A stretch of DNA of 64,000 nt from Sweltsa coloradensis (GCA_024449915.1 JAMZAV010003128.1:1-64000), one strand, 5' to 3'; positions 23,731-35,849 are shown, numbered from the stretch's first letter. The notes: a model not told the origin generated them from the sequence alone. Made by a program: numbers and translations.

Positions 23731-24026
23731 TGAGTTTGAAAAAAGTAAAATACATCGCGCGCGGTATCCCAAAGTTTGACAAAAGCTAAACGTATAACAT
23801 AGCCATAGCCTCTACACAAAGCCCTATCAGAAGAAGATAGGGCCGTCTTTCTTGAGAAATATACTATCACGTTCCCAATTAGTTTTTCAAAATAACAAGT
23901 TGTGTTAATATGAAATATTCGAGGTAAACCCAACCCCCAATATATAGCCAGGGGTGTATGTTCTGATCTGGCATTCAGTTCGGAACAGTAGGTACGCAGC
24001 AGCGCTTTGGTAAGCATATCAGCCAA
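23715..24026 (-). pseudogene. Possible Ty1/copia RNase H end fragment
   Basis: The minus-strand frame begins with ADMLTKALLRTYCSEL, which resembles the conserved ADxxTKxL motif at the C-terminal end of copia-type RNase H domains. The same frame extends upstream without a stop to at least 24060. No other copia motif was found upstream, and the remaining residues show no family pattern. It may be a chance match. The opposite strand has TATATAG at 23941 and an initiator-like TCAGTT at 23975, so promoter or LTR sequence is an alternative reading. Confidence 0.2.
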
Positions 24027-24266
24027 GTACGAGGTATAAGGACTCGAATGAAGAAAGTAGAAATTATATGTTACATCAGTTAGGCATACATTGGTTGCAA
24101 TGCATTATGGACATTCGATATTGACAATCGATATATGCTCGAGTGTATACTTCGATTATCCTTCGATATTATTATGCCTTGACTCTTGCAGTGAGTATAG
24201 CCAAAGAAATAGGCTTCTTCCTGTCTGTGACAACCAATGTCAGACACTGTAACTAACACGTGTATT
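24027..24266. other. Spacer, no gene seen
   Basis: A short AT-rich stretch with CGATATT and TATCGAA words. A minus-strand frame over 24080-24295 has no domain. Confidence 0.35.
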
Positions 24267-25060
24267 AATTGAATCAGTTGTTCAAGAAAGGGCACGAGTC
24301 CTCAAAGAATAGTTTTGAGTAAACAACAAAAAACTGTCTCCATTGTTATATATTAATATAAAATACAATTTAAGCATGTCAATAATAAGTTTGAGTACTT
24401 GACATTATGTAATGGAAAAAAAAAGAATTTAAAAAAAATGTAAGGGTCTTCATATGAGGGCATAAACCTTGTGGACTAATGCCCTTTCTTGAACAAATGT
24501 GAATGTTGCGTACTTTTTTTATATAAAAATTGATAAAATACTGTAATTTTTAGAATAGAATAGTGTTACAACACATTTGAGTACTAGTTAGTATTTAAAT
24601 AGTAAGATAAAATAGAAAAAAAAACTTTTTAATGAGATCATAAGCTTTTTGGACTAATGCCCTTTTTGAAAATATGGAAATTTTGCACACTATTATGGAT
24701 AACCTTTTTAATGGTTTTAAGTACTGTTAAGTTTGTGTCTTGGACGTTACTGTCTGTTTTGTGGACATGTTGGTATTCTTGAAAGTCTAAGCCTCGATTG
24801 TCACTGCCTTCTGTACACTCTCGCGACAATATATTTTATTGTGACAACTCATTTGTTCAAGAAAGGGCACAAGTCCATGGACTAATGCTCTTTCTTGAAC
24901 AAACGAAATAGGTCGACTCATTTCTGCAGCACATGCACTATAGGGACCAATGCCGTTTCTTGTCAAAACGTGTATCTATGTATGAAGAGTTGATTTTCAT
25001 ACCTAACTAATTTTCGTCCAAAAGTGGACAACTGCCCTTTCTTGAACAACTGATTCAATT
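24267..25060. mobile_element. MITE-like element M2 with repeated terminal motif
   Basis: Exact 28-bp inverted repeats (24267-24294 and 25033-25060) bound a 794-bp stretch; the inner core is TTGTTCAAGAAAGGGCA. Versions of this core (TGCCCTTTCTTGAACAA) recur inside near 24480, 24659, 24853 (inverted), 24888 and 24951, usually next to GGACTAATGCC. Repeated subterminal copies of a terminal motif are typical of transposase-binding sites in hAT-like elements. There is no coding frame. The core resembles the CAAGAAGGGC of element M1. Confidence 0.65.
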
Positions 25061-25479
25061 AGGGATGCACATCGATACTTTTTTCATTATCGATTATCAA
25101 AATGATAACATCATTATCGGTAATATCGATATCACCAACAAAGCCTGATCATGGAACCTCAAGTATGGCAAGTGTAAGTCAAAACAATATAATCGCGTTC
25201 CGTTTGCTGCCTCGCTGTCTTCGATTCATGTGTTTGACTTCCGTTTTTGACTGATACCTCATTTTCTAAACATAAATCTCGAGTGTGACACCATCAGCCT
25301 GCCAGTGCATGGCGCAACGTGAGATAATTTTATTCTCTAGAGTTTGGTTCGTGCCACTAAATTGACCAACTATTTGATATTTCGATACTGAATTTATAAT
25401 TGAATTTTAATTATCGATTATCGAAACGATATCGATTATTGATTGTCAATCGATATTATCGATTTTCGTGTGCATCCCT
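25061..25479. mobile_element. hAT-like MITE inserted at the edge of M2
   Basis: The ends are AGGGATGCACA on the left and TGTGCATCCCT on the right, a form common among hAT-type termini. Both subterminal regions are rich in ATCGAT and TATCGAT words. Flanks GATTCAAT and GATTAATT may be a worn 8-bp target duplication (six of eight match), as expected for hAT. The element directly abuts the right end of M2, suggesting it inserted there. No transposase frame is present. Confidence 0.6.
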
Positions 25480-26303
25480 TGATTAATTCTGTAGCTGTTC
25501 TTTATTTTGTACTTTAATCATCAATACAAAGGAATGGTACAATATATAATATGTTTCACACAGATGGAATGCAATTATAAAAATTAAGTTTTTAATTTGA
25601 TCCTTTTTTGCACTCGATTATTTTAAATAATTATTACGACAGAAAATCCTTATCATATCACGCGAATGATGTGTAAAAAACTATGTAGGCCTATGTAGCC
25701 TATGTACAATGACGCAGTATATAATATGTTTGTGCTCCATACGATTTACAAATTAGCGTGATTGGACGTTACTAAAATAAGTCTAATTGAAAACTCTAAA
25801 ATAATGTTTTCTACAGCACATTCTCTGTCTGTCGGCAAGTACAGACGACAGAGGTCGGCAACCGACATGCCACAAAGATGGTTGGATGCGGTTAACATGG
25901 GAAACATTACAAGCAGTTGCAATATGTTGCTGGATATCACTATCACCTTGAACCAGCTAACAATTGTAAATTGGTTGCTCGTGAGGTAAAACCTGTTCAA
26001 TTGTTTGTTGCGTTTCGCTCAGAAATAAAATATCACCTCCATTACATATAAAAATGTGGAATAATGTTTAGGTAGATAAGACGTATACTTAATTTGCCTT
26101 GGTACTCAAATAATCCGATTACTAAAGTCGTTGGGACACTTGTATTAGTAATTAAAGGTAATGGGTACATATGTCTTAAAAGGAGTTTATTCACATTCTA
26201 TGAGTGCGAATCTAATCAAGTCTTATAGTAATGCACTTAGGCTATTCGAGACGGAGAGTGATGATAGATGACGACGAAGGACAATCACAAAAACATGCCT
26301 TAT
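25480..26303. other. Non-coding stretch
   Basis: AT-rich DNA. Open frames at 25762-25989 (plus) and 25746-26000 (minus) overlap the same patch and show no domain. A TAGGCCTA octamer occurs at 25686. Confidence 0.4.
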
Positions 26304-26361
26304 GCGGGATTCGAACCCACGTCGCTTCGGACCAGACGTACCATGTGCCACCGCGGACGGC
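26304..26361 (-). repeat. tRNA-derived SINE family B, partial copy
   Basis: The minus strand reads GCCGTCCGCGGTGGCACATG (A-box region) and ends with B box GGGTTCGAATCCC followed by GC. At 58 nt it lacks enough sequence for a complete tRNA. Related units lie at 40265-40310 and 46394-46472. Confidence 0.55.
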
Positions 26362-28460
26362 TTTCAACATTCAGCCACCGTTCTCGAGTGCGCAAAGATT
26401 TAAAACATTTACTTTTCAGAATTTGACATTTCTGGATATTACTGACCATTGGTGTTATACGGTATTTTGTAAATGAAGGTATCCATGTTCTGCCAGTGGT
26501 CAATTTAATTCAATTCCAATTAATTGTATTTCTTTGTGCACGCATATAATTGAAGCTATAAGCTAATAGTTGAAAGCATAAACACATGTGGTTAATTATA
26601 GATGTGAAGATAAACACAAATAAGATTATTAATACATAATGTTATGAAATCTGCGTAATAGATATTATCCTCTTGTGTGCAATTCGGCTATTACAAGAAT
26701 GCCTCTTTTAAAAAGAGAATGGTCTTACAATGTAATATAAAACCATAAAACTAGGTCTTATTTTCAAAATGTGTCTATACTAGGTTGCGTAGGCCTATAA
26801 TTATTAATTATCCGTAACTAAATTCATGGATCGATGCTTAGGTGCTAAGATAAGGAAAAATATGTATATTATCAATTTTGATATATTAGTTACCTTCAAA
26901 TTTAAAATACAAATTCTATTCACTATGGGTCTGGTATTTATGTTGTACAATCCTGATGCAAAGACTGATGTACCAGATATAGTTTGTTCTGACGTTATTG
27001 AACAACGGGAATCATTATGTTTTCCATCAATACACATACGGAACTGTTTATAAGGTGTAGTTATGTAGTCCACGAAAGAATGCTTACATGAATGAATCAT
27101 GACTTATGACTTGTGGCCTACGATCTTTAAAGCGTCCACAGTTAGTGAGTAATGATATTCAGACGGACAATTGATTGATGCTTTCTTTCTTCTAACCATC
27201 GGGGGTTCAATATGTCGCTGTAATCCCTGTAGGGCGAGGGATGCTTGTCCTGCTAAGGATGGTAATTCGTTCCCTAGGGTCAGGATCAGCCCCCCCCCCC
27301 TCCCCCCACCCCTCAATCTAGTTCGTAGTATGTTGAGCAGCGCGATCAACACACGATGTTGTATCTCGGACATCAAAGTGTAATATTTTTGTTAATTAAG
27401 TAATGTTTTGAATGAATAAATAACGAGTTAGTCGACCCAGTCAGCTATTAAATTGGAATTGATTTTCGAATAGAGACATAATCCGCATACGTGCATTGCA
27501 GCTACGGCGAACTCCTAGATGATTGTCGACCAAAATAGGTTGATTAAGTTATAGTGTATCTCATAAAGTGATAGCAAAGATGTCAATTTTATTGATCGAT
27601 ATTGGAAAATATTTTGGATATCGATGTCCACTATATTATCGAATTTATGGATAATTTCTATAATATCAATTGAAAAAGCAATATTTTTACTGTCCTGCAT
27701 TCGCGCGTTAGTAAGAAGTGATTTGCAATCACTCATTGCACCCTTACGCCGAGTTGTGGCTTTCATACCCGTATTAAATATCATACAATGATACACACGC
27801 TAAAACATCACCATACAAGGAAAATGATGATTTTATTTTATTCAAAATATTCTTTAATTTTGTCTATATTTTTAAGCGATAACTAAAATTGACCTTTGAT
27901 ATCAACATACATATCCACACAATTCAATATCAACGGGTAGGACCACGTATAATAATTTTGTTCTTAGAAAATGAATTTGCTTTAGCATACGTTGATGAAA
28001 TAATCACTGAAACACAAAGAAAAACATGTTTTTATTTGATATTCAATGTTCCCCTATTCAGGTCCTAAGGGTACCTTGTTACATGAAGAGGAAATACTAA
28101 TTAGCTATGTGTTCATGAGTTACAACTTTTTTCAAATTCAAATGACAACAAAACTAAAATGAATAAAACGGACATGTAAGCACTGACTCACTTTGGTTAG
28201 TAATGACTAATGTATGTAGCTTTAGTGCTGTACTGCAAATATTATCTCATGCACTTATGGGAATATTTGTTAAGTCAAGTTGTCGTGGTCTGACAGCAAA
28301 CACAATCAATGAAGCACACACGGTAATGGTACCTTCAACTTCGTTCCGCGACTAATACATAATTGAGCAACGTTGACAATCATGTCTCGGATGACTTTCA
28401 TGTACTTTGGAAGGCCAAGATTAAGTAATCACTACCTTTAGAAGAAATCGTTCAGCGGGC
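26362..28460. other. Non-coding stretch
   Basis: Mostly AT-rich. A C-rich tract lies at 27288-27315. The minus frame at 27104-27376 covers a GC-richer patch and encodes a hydrophilic peptide with no recognised family. The open frames at 26804-27100 overlap on opposite strands. No RNA gene or further repeat was seen. Confidence 0.4.
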
Positions 28461-28699
28461 ATGAGCAATTACTACACGTCACGTGTCCGTCCTGTGCCTG
28501 GGATCGGTGGAGAAGGAATGCACAAGAAAGAACCGAAGACGAATGATTCTCAGTCTCTCCACTCTTCTATCAACTCGCTTCGACCATGTCTACTGATAAG
28601 TGATCCCCGAAAAGATTTCGAGAACTGGGTATGGATGTATCACCCACAGCACAGCAGCTCCCCCTACTTTGACTGCGAATGTGAATGTCTCGCTTCACG
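28461..28699 (+). CDS. Candidate first coding exon, unknown protein
   Basis: From a true ATG the frame stays open for 79 codons plus two bases to a strong donor (TTCACG|GTAAGC); the read-through frame stops at the donor TAA. The peptide is hydrophilic and contains GIGGEGMHKKEPK, a Ser-rich part, and an aromatic part (FENWVWMYHPQHSSSPYFD) before CECECLASR. No known domain was recognised. The DNA is GC-richer than its surroundings. A real 5' exon and a chance frame in a GC-rich regulatory patch are both possible. Confidence 0.25.
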
Positions 28700-31069
28700 G
28701 TAAGCTGTCATTGTTAATAAATGAAGCCCACTAAATCCTAGCAGTTCAACAATGTGCAGAACCGAAGTGTCGGCCGTTCGCGATGGGCGTTGGGTAATCT
28801 CAAGTTCAAAGAAGAAGAAGAAGAGGAAGACGAGACGAAGAGAAATAGGACTGCACTTTTTTAAATGAACGACATAAAAAAAGACGTCTTGAAAATAAAG
28901 AGTGGATGAACTTCTGTTTTCTCTTCTTGGTTGAGTCCCATCCCTCAATAGTAGCCGGCCCGCCTAATGCAGAGGGCGGATTATTCAATTATTAATGAAA
29001 TGGTTCGGGAGTTTGCGTGTAGTTAAGCCCGGCTTGACCCGGACTGAGCGATGGAACATTCACGTGTATTGGACAACTCATCCAATATTCACCATAGAGG
29101 CTCGCTGCTAATCAATGCGCATGCACAACCGGCTAACACGATTCGACAATTGTGAATTGCATGTAAGCTTCTGCATGGATTAGCGAAATAATAATTCGGC
29201 ATTCACAACATTTTCGTACTGTAAATTAAAGTAGGAATATTTCTATAGAGGACCGCAATTTGCTTTACAAAACGGCGATGGGAGCATCACTAATGCAGCC
29301 CGCGGTGATTCAATGCCTGCAGCTCAGAATGAATGATATGGGTGGGTATGGCTTCGCGGATGGCTGGTCCATCTTCCACGGGAGAATGCTGAGTCACACT
29401 AACGCTCTATAGTCTTGTCTATATTGAATACCTAACACAACCCCTCCCAATGCATCACACAACTAAAAACGTAAAAACCATGGTGAAGGTTGTAAGAAGA
29501 ATTTATATCTCCACTCCTCTCCCCTGTGGCCTTCTAATGTCGAGAAAACTAAAGCCCTCATCCATCTTCTTAGCCATCTTTCTTCTCAAGTCTAAGACTT
29601 GGGAACTTGTTCCGTTATTCTTTTTTACTTTGCATGAAGATTAAATGATATATGTTTTAAAGTGGGCCTCTTTCTTTTTAATAATAGGCGCTCCTCGTTT
29701 ATTGGTCTAAGGGAAGCCTGGACGTTGTGTTTTAGCGTGTCGTGGTGGTACTCGTAAAACGCAGGAGCTAACATTATTACGCGTAGACAAGAAGGAGCTG
29801 TGTTGTGTTGTGTTGTTTGTGGGGACGCGAAGGTTACGTTTAGCAGACGGCAAATGGCTCCACCCCTGGTTTATACATGGACGGTAGCCTCCAGCATCGA
29901 CACGACACGGCGGCATTCGGTCGGCGGTGCGGGAACGAAGCCGCCATTACGGGAATAATGGTAACTTTCCTTGCAAATGTCCCCATGAAACCGAGAGAGC
30001 TACATGATTGCGAAAAGCACAAGGACGCTTTTAACGGGATACGATCACGGGTGAAACTTTTCTTCCTCCTTCTTCTTCCACTCACTTTGAGAATTGCCTA
30101 ATCCAGAGTGGACATAACGATTGAGTATGCAGTTTCAACAATTCTCAAAGGCTTAGGAAACAGCAAGGGTAAAGTAGGTTGGATCGTAAGACGGAGCCTA
30201 AGAGATAGGAGTAGGCAATGTGTTTCTTAGAGCAGTCACACTTCTTGTGTTTAACTTTGTGAGGTTCGAATCCGTAATCCATTTAAGCTTTGGCGGAGCG
30301 TTCCGGAGCACGTTACTAGCACTCCAAGGAGCAAAGAGGCTCAGACTCGTGGAAGCTGGAATCACTGTCCGGAAATTTAGCAGGAAGAGTGATGAGAGGA
30401 AAGTCGACCCCCTATTTGGAAAAGAAAACAGCCCACTCCACTCCACTCTAGTTCTAGCCAGACATTAAGCTATTGTTGTACTTACTCTTCATTCGAACTC
30501 ACAACATCCATTTCCTCGAGGATGAAACTGTCAGTTGACACTAGAGTTTAAGTCCTTTATTAAATACAAAACAACATTTAATTTAAAATAATAAATTACA
30601 ATCATACACTTAGTACGTGGGAAAGTATGTCGAAAGAACTTGTAAACAATGCTGATGGTTTAGTTGCGATGCATATTATTGATTTGTGCAACAAATATTT
30701 ACCTTTTATCAAACAGAAACCACAAAATTTGGCATTTGATATAAATTAATTATTGAAAGCATCAAAGGTTGATAATTAATGTAACGTTAGAATCGAATCT
30801 GCCTGCATATTACAACAAATTTTACAACATTTTAAGAAATTACAACAACAATAGGAACAGCTGATGTCAAAGAAGTTGGATACTAGAAAGAAAGGACAAA
30901 GAAGTTGGAAACTAGAAAGAAAATGTCAAAGAAGGTGGAAACTGAAAATAAAGGACAATGAAGGATCAAGAGGAGAATATGCTGGAGATTGAAAGTCCAA
31001 AAGTGTATGTGGCGGCCAATTTTGATATTTTGAATTTACATCTTTGGATTTTATATGAAGTTTATTTAG
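28700..31069. other. GC-richer non-coding tract, possible regulatory DNA
   Basis: This tract has several blocks of higher G+C. Notable words are CTAATCAATG, ATGGATTAGCG and GACAATTGTG around 29110-29190, and CCATTACGGGAATAATGG at 29944-29961, an interrupted palindrome that follows GCCGC and so includes a GCCAT (Pho/YY1-like) core. GAGAGAG occurs near 29993. Open frames on both strands (29707-30101, 30198-30468) overlap each other and lack domains. From about 30540 it returns to AT-rich DNA, with a short repeat (AAGAAGTTGGAAACTAGAAA) near 30870-30945. Confidence 0.3.
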
Positions 31070-31741
31070 ACTAGGAAAACGCTTAAGTCCAACCGCGTTG
31101 TTGGATGAGCGTAATTGGTGCATTGAGCTGCCATGTGTTATGCGGATTTTCTGTTGTTCTGTGAAAAAATTATTACGGGGTGCGCGTGCACCTGTGCACC
31201 TATACACGAGCCGCCCCTGCAAATACTAAGTCGAAGAATTTTTTTAAAATTAAATTAAATTAAATAAAAAATTACTTTATTTTTTTATTTTTTTTTATTA
31301 ATCGTAATTTTTAAAAAAGAAAAAAATTGTAAAATTTCGATTTTCATGAGAAATAATTTTTCGATTGCGCTCAAATTTCACACGAATATCTTAATTCATA
31401 AAATTAAGGTTCTGTGAAAAAATCATTAAAATCGGATTAAGCATGTAGATGTTATAAGTCGAAGAAATTTTTTAAAAAAAAAAAATTTTTTTTAAAAAAA
31501 ATAGCGATTTTAATGAGAAATAATTTTCCGATTGCGCTCAAAAACGTGGCAGTTCTAAGTTCAGAGATTTCGAAGGCTTCCATAAAATTTCATCGCAATC
31601 GGAGTATCGGTTTAGCCGGAATCGTGTTAACAGACAGACAAAAATACAAAAAGAAAGAAAAAAAAAGAAAAAAAAAACATTCCGGATTTTTTTCTCCAGT
31701 GTAGTGAAATGGAATCTTCGCTTCGCTCGCTACGCTCATCC
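31070..31741 (+). repeat. R1 repeat family, copy 3 (two monomers)
   Basis: The head differs from copies 1 and 2 (ACTAGGAAAACGCTTAAGTC) but keeps TTGGATGAGCGTA. The extra head block ATTGGTGCATTGAGCTGCCA is shared with copy 4 and in part with copy 5, defining a subfamily. Two monomers (near 31336 and 31501) precede the standard tail, which ends TACGCTCATCC and then diverges. Confidence 0.85.
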
Positions 31742-31929
31742 TATTACCTATGTCTCCTTGGCAGTCAATTTTGATATTTTTAATTTATTTACTTGTATTT
31801 GTTATGAAGTTTATGAATTGACTTATATTTACATCTGGGTATGCGTTTTTATCTGTATTCTTGGTCAAGCAGAACAAAAGACCTTATGGCCTTAAGCTTC
31901 GCCAAGTCAAAAATAAAGACTATTTTATA
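31742..31929. other. Spacer between R1 copies 3 and 4
   Basis: The 188-bp spacer has no recognised feature. Confidence 0.4.
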
Positions 31930-32699
31930 ACAAGGAAAACGCTTAAGTCCCGCCGCGTTGTTGGATGAGCGTAATTGGTGCATTGAGCTGCCATGTGTTA
32001 CGCGGATTTTCTGTTGTTCTGTGAAAAAATCATTACTTAGTCGAAGATTTTTTTTAAAATTAAATTAAATTAAATAAAAATAAGCTTAATTTTTTTAATT
32101 ATTCGTAATTTTTAAAAAAGGAAAAATCGTAAAATTGCAATTTTCATAAGAAATAATTATTCGATTGCGCTCAAATTTAACACGAATATATTTATTCATG
32201 AAATTAAGGTTCTGTGAAATATTATTACAATAGGATAAAGCATGTAGGTGTTATAAGTCAAAAAATTGTTTTAAAAAAGAAAAAAAAACGTAAAATTTCG
32301 ATTTTTATGAGAAATAATTTTTCGATTACGCTCAAATTTCACACGAATACCGTAATTCATAAAATTAAGCTTCTGTGAAAAAATCATTACAATCGGATAA
32401 AGCATGTAGGTGTTATAAGTCGAAGATATTTTTTAAAAATCGAAAAAAAAATCATAAAATTGCGTTTTTTATGAGAAAAAATTTCCCGATTGCGCTCAAA
32501 AACGTGGCAGTTCTAAGTTCAGAGATTTCGAAGGCCTCCATAAAATTTCATCGCAATCGGAGTATCGGCTTAGCCGGAATCGTGTTAACAGACACACAAA
32601 AATACAAAAAAAAGAAAAAAAAAAGAAAAAAAACATTCCGGATTTTTTTCTCCAGTGAAGTGAAATGGAATCTTCGCTTCGCTCGCTACGCTCATCCAA
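31930..32699 (+). repeat. R1 repeat family, copy 4 (three monomers)
   Basis: The head block is almost identical to copy 3, in the same orientation, so the two may be a local duplication. Monomers start near 32136, 32296 and 32459, followed by the common tail ending TACGCTCATCCAA. A-rich runs after AATACAAAAAAAAG account for the length difference from other copies. Confidence 0.85.
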
Positions 32700-33400
32700 T
32701 TATTATTATGACTGGCTCTCATTGACCGTGCTATGAGCTAATGCTATACAGGTGGTATTACACGCAGAAAATGCCGTTGTGATTAATGAATTAGGACCAA
32801 TCTATGTGGTAAATAAAATATTGAAATAAACTTCAATTACACATTGAATACAACACAGTGAAACCATTTTAAATACTCTACTATATGAAATTATAAAAAA
32901 TGAATTGCTACCTTAGTAATTTGCCTTATAAATATTTGAAAACTGATAAGATGTGTGGAATCAGAATTCAAAATCGATTTATGACAAGTTAACTTTATTT
33001 TAGTTTGCTTTAGCTTTTACACAAGACTGCATGTTTATAGACGGTACCTACTTTTGTATTATATCATTATTTACTTTGAAGTATGTCAGTAGACGGTACA
33101 TGGAAAATTGAACTATAAACTCGAAAGTCAAAAGTAAACATTTCAACGTGTCATCACAATGAAACTAACAAAAAGGCTATTCCCTCTGAAAATGATTCTA
33201 AAATCGCGAACTAAAGACGTTTTATGACTACCGAACTGAAGTAAGATGGATGCGTGAACGCGGTCCGCGTCCTGAATCTTGATTCAGTTGAGCTCATCGC
33301 GATGCGAGCGGCGCGCGGTCCGGCGCGAGTGAAGATAACACGGGGCAACTCGCAGGGAAGTGAATAGAGAGCTAGGGTGGCTGATGACTTGGGACCGCGC
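32700..33400. other. AT-rich stretch leading to a GC-rich patch
   Basis: AT-rich without a gene up to about 33230. From 33240 it becomes GC-rich (GATGCGAGCGGCGCGCGG near 33302), upstream of a TATA-like element. Confidence 0.35.
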
Positions 33401-33487
33401 TATAAAAGAAGTGCTGGAGGAGCCACCGGGAGAAGAAGAAAGGAGACGCAACTCGCGTAAAAGGCAAACGAAAAAGATTGCATCGAG
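33401..33487 (+). promoter_or_regulatory. Candidate TATA promoter and non-coding first exon
   Basis: TATAAAAGAA at 33401-33410 lies in a GC-rich setting after CGCGC. About 30 bases downstream begins a purine-rich leader, and a donor-like sequence (ATCGAG|GTATTT) follows at 33487/33488. This is the layout of a TATA-containing promoter with a short 5' exon on the plus strand. No arthropod initiator (TCAGT) is seen at the expected position, and no gene was identified downstream. Confidence 0.3.
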
Positions 33488-35783
33488 GTATTTCAATTAC
33501 TTAAACTAACGTTTCTTCCCTGTCCTGTATTTTCGACGACAGGGTGATTGATTTGTCCACCACCAAGCTTGGTTGCGCATGCGTCAGAGCGAGGCTCAAG
33601 TGTCGACATAGCACTCGAAGGGCTAATGTATTTTAGGCAACACGGGACTTCAATAACACACAAGTCAATTACGAAGAGATGTTCCTGTAAGAGACGTTCT
33701 ATAGGAAACATTTCTTGCCCTATCCGGTCTCATAGTCAACAACACAACAGCGGTCACTGGATGAGCGAGAGAAGCGAAGAAATCATCTTTAGACTGGTCT
33801 GTTCTCTCTTTACAAGAACTATTACACAGATTTTGATGCAGATTTCAAAAAATCTTTGTAACATTTCTAAACTGAGACCTGTCATGTTATAGATAGCAAC
33901 CAAATAAAACATCCTCATAAAAATCTCACAACGCTTTTTCTCACTTTGAAATAATAAACATGGAATAATTTTGAATAGTGTCGTTGCTATATTGTAACCC
34001 GTTAGATACATTTATTATTTACTAACATATTAGTATTTTGCTTTTCGTTCTATACTCAATTACGTAAGTAATGCCTATATTAGGCGAAGAGAGCTCAAAG
34101 GGAAGTAAATATATAGGCATTGACGATTGATTGAGGTTTTACGTATATTGTATCAAAAACGCCCATCCTTTCACATGACTATAAACATAACGATCGCGAC
34201 GCCGAGTTTATCCACTAAACTACATGATAAATCATTAAACGAATTCCATTTTCGTAGAACTCATTCTCAGCTTAATGGGATACAAACAGGGTTCACTATT
34301 TCTCACTCCTCTAATACCCTAGATTCTATTTGCATCTGTCGTCGATAATCCAAACGCGGAAACGTCTGTAATAATTTTGGTCATGATTAAACTTTTACCA
34401 CCTTTAATAAAAACAGCACGTTATGTCATATTGGTAATATCACAATATACATTAAAAATCTGTTCCACCAGTCCCACCCTCCCCTCTCCCACCCCACCCC
34501 TGACGCGGCCTAAGTATATTGCGTTTTCGAAGTGAGTTAAAAATAAAACCAATTCCAAAACCTGTCGAAACGGAAACAGTTACCGTACGAATAGGCTTCA
34601 ATAAATCTATTACTTATAGGTCGTTCGTCGTCGTTGTGCCAGGGTGGCGCTCTGGTGCTGGTTGCCATGCTACGCTGTAAGCATTCTCTCCCTCCCCCAT
34701 ATAACAATCAACCTAGCCTACCACGTTAACAGTGCATTATGCATTTTTGATAAGGATAATGGAGAATATACATAATGTAAATATAGGGGAGAGTACAATT
34801 AGTTCAAAAATCCTTGAAATGCAACGTTTAAATTTTGCTAAATAAACAGCGTGCCTAGTAATTGGGTTCAATACAGATTATATTATCAAGATTAAAAATT
34901 GAAAATTAATGTAGCCTACTGGCCTGCACACACACCAATTTTCTGACAATCTTGTGTATGTAAATAAACTATATAGGAAAGGCCAAATTGAATGTCGTTT
35001 TACCGAATAATGGGTAATTAAATGAAGCTCATGGATGCCCTTGTTTAAATAAGATACATCAACTAGAACGACCAAATATTTACATCTGAAAAGTTATGGG
35101 GCAGATTCCAAAACTATTCCAAATTAAATACTGCTTAGTAAAAGTACTTTTTACCATGCTTAGAGGTGGATTTTGTCGTTAAAATATAGAGAAACCATGA
35201 TTTAAAGGTAGGCTATTTACTTATAATGACGATGATGACGATGCCAGCTGGGGTTTAAATAACGATGAGCAGTTTTAAGTCAACGTTCACCTATAGCCTA
35301 AGCTTACAGCTGTGAAGCTGAAGAAATACCTTTTTCTAGTTGTTATAAATATGAAACTAGTAGAACAGGTAAATTGATTATTAAATTGTAATTATTTGGA
35401 CTTACACTGATCTTATATTAAAACTTTATTTGTAATATTTCGACACTAGTCGAGTTTCTTTCTCAATCTAAAGTTGAACAAAGAATATTTTAACAATATA
35501 AATAAATATAAAAAATAACAAGAACGTCCATGAAACATTTATGCCAACAAATTATGATTATAATAAAAATAAAACATTGCAGAAATAAATTATGTACAAA
35601 TAATAGATGAGGGCAAGAACATGAACATCAAATCGTCAAAACATCCAGTTTAAGACAGCAATGCACTAGGTCTCACTTTAGAAAAAAAATCCCAATTGGA
35701 GGATAAATTATATTACAAATAAAGTATTAATATGAGAACAGTGTATGTTCAAATAATTTCAATTTAATAATCTTCTAGTTACA
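33488..35783. other. Non-coding stretch with an R1-end-like fragment
   Basis: At 33758-33780 the sequence TGGATGAGCGAGAGAAGCGA resembles the R1 end in reverse orientation, probably a decayed fragment. The plus frame at 33548-33892 spans it and has no domain. A C-rich pyrimidine tract lies near 34470-34500. The remainder is AT-rich. Confidence 0.35.
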
Positions 35784-35849
35784 GTTAGGATCGAACCAGC
35801 AACCCACTGAATTCGAGTCTCCCTCGTAAACCATACAGTGATATCCCTC
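35784..35849 (-). repeat. Weak tRNA-derived unit
   Basis: On the minus strand an A-box-like TATGGTTTACGAGG is followed by B box TGGTTCGATCC. The stems are poor, so it is a decayed tRNA-derived SINE at best. Confidence 0.3.

Noticed and set aside
33548..33892. 114-codon open frame
   Set aside because: It crosses an R1-end-like fragment and has an antisense frame of similar quality; no family match.
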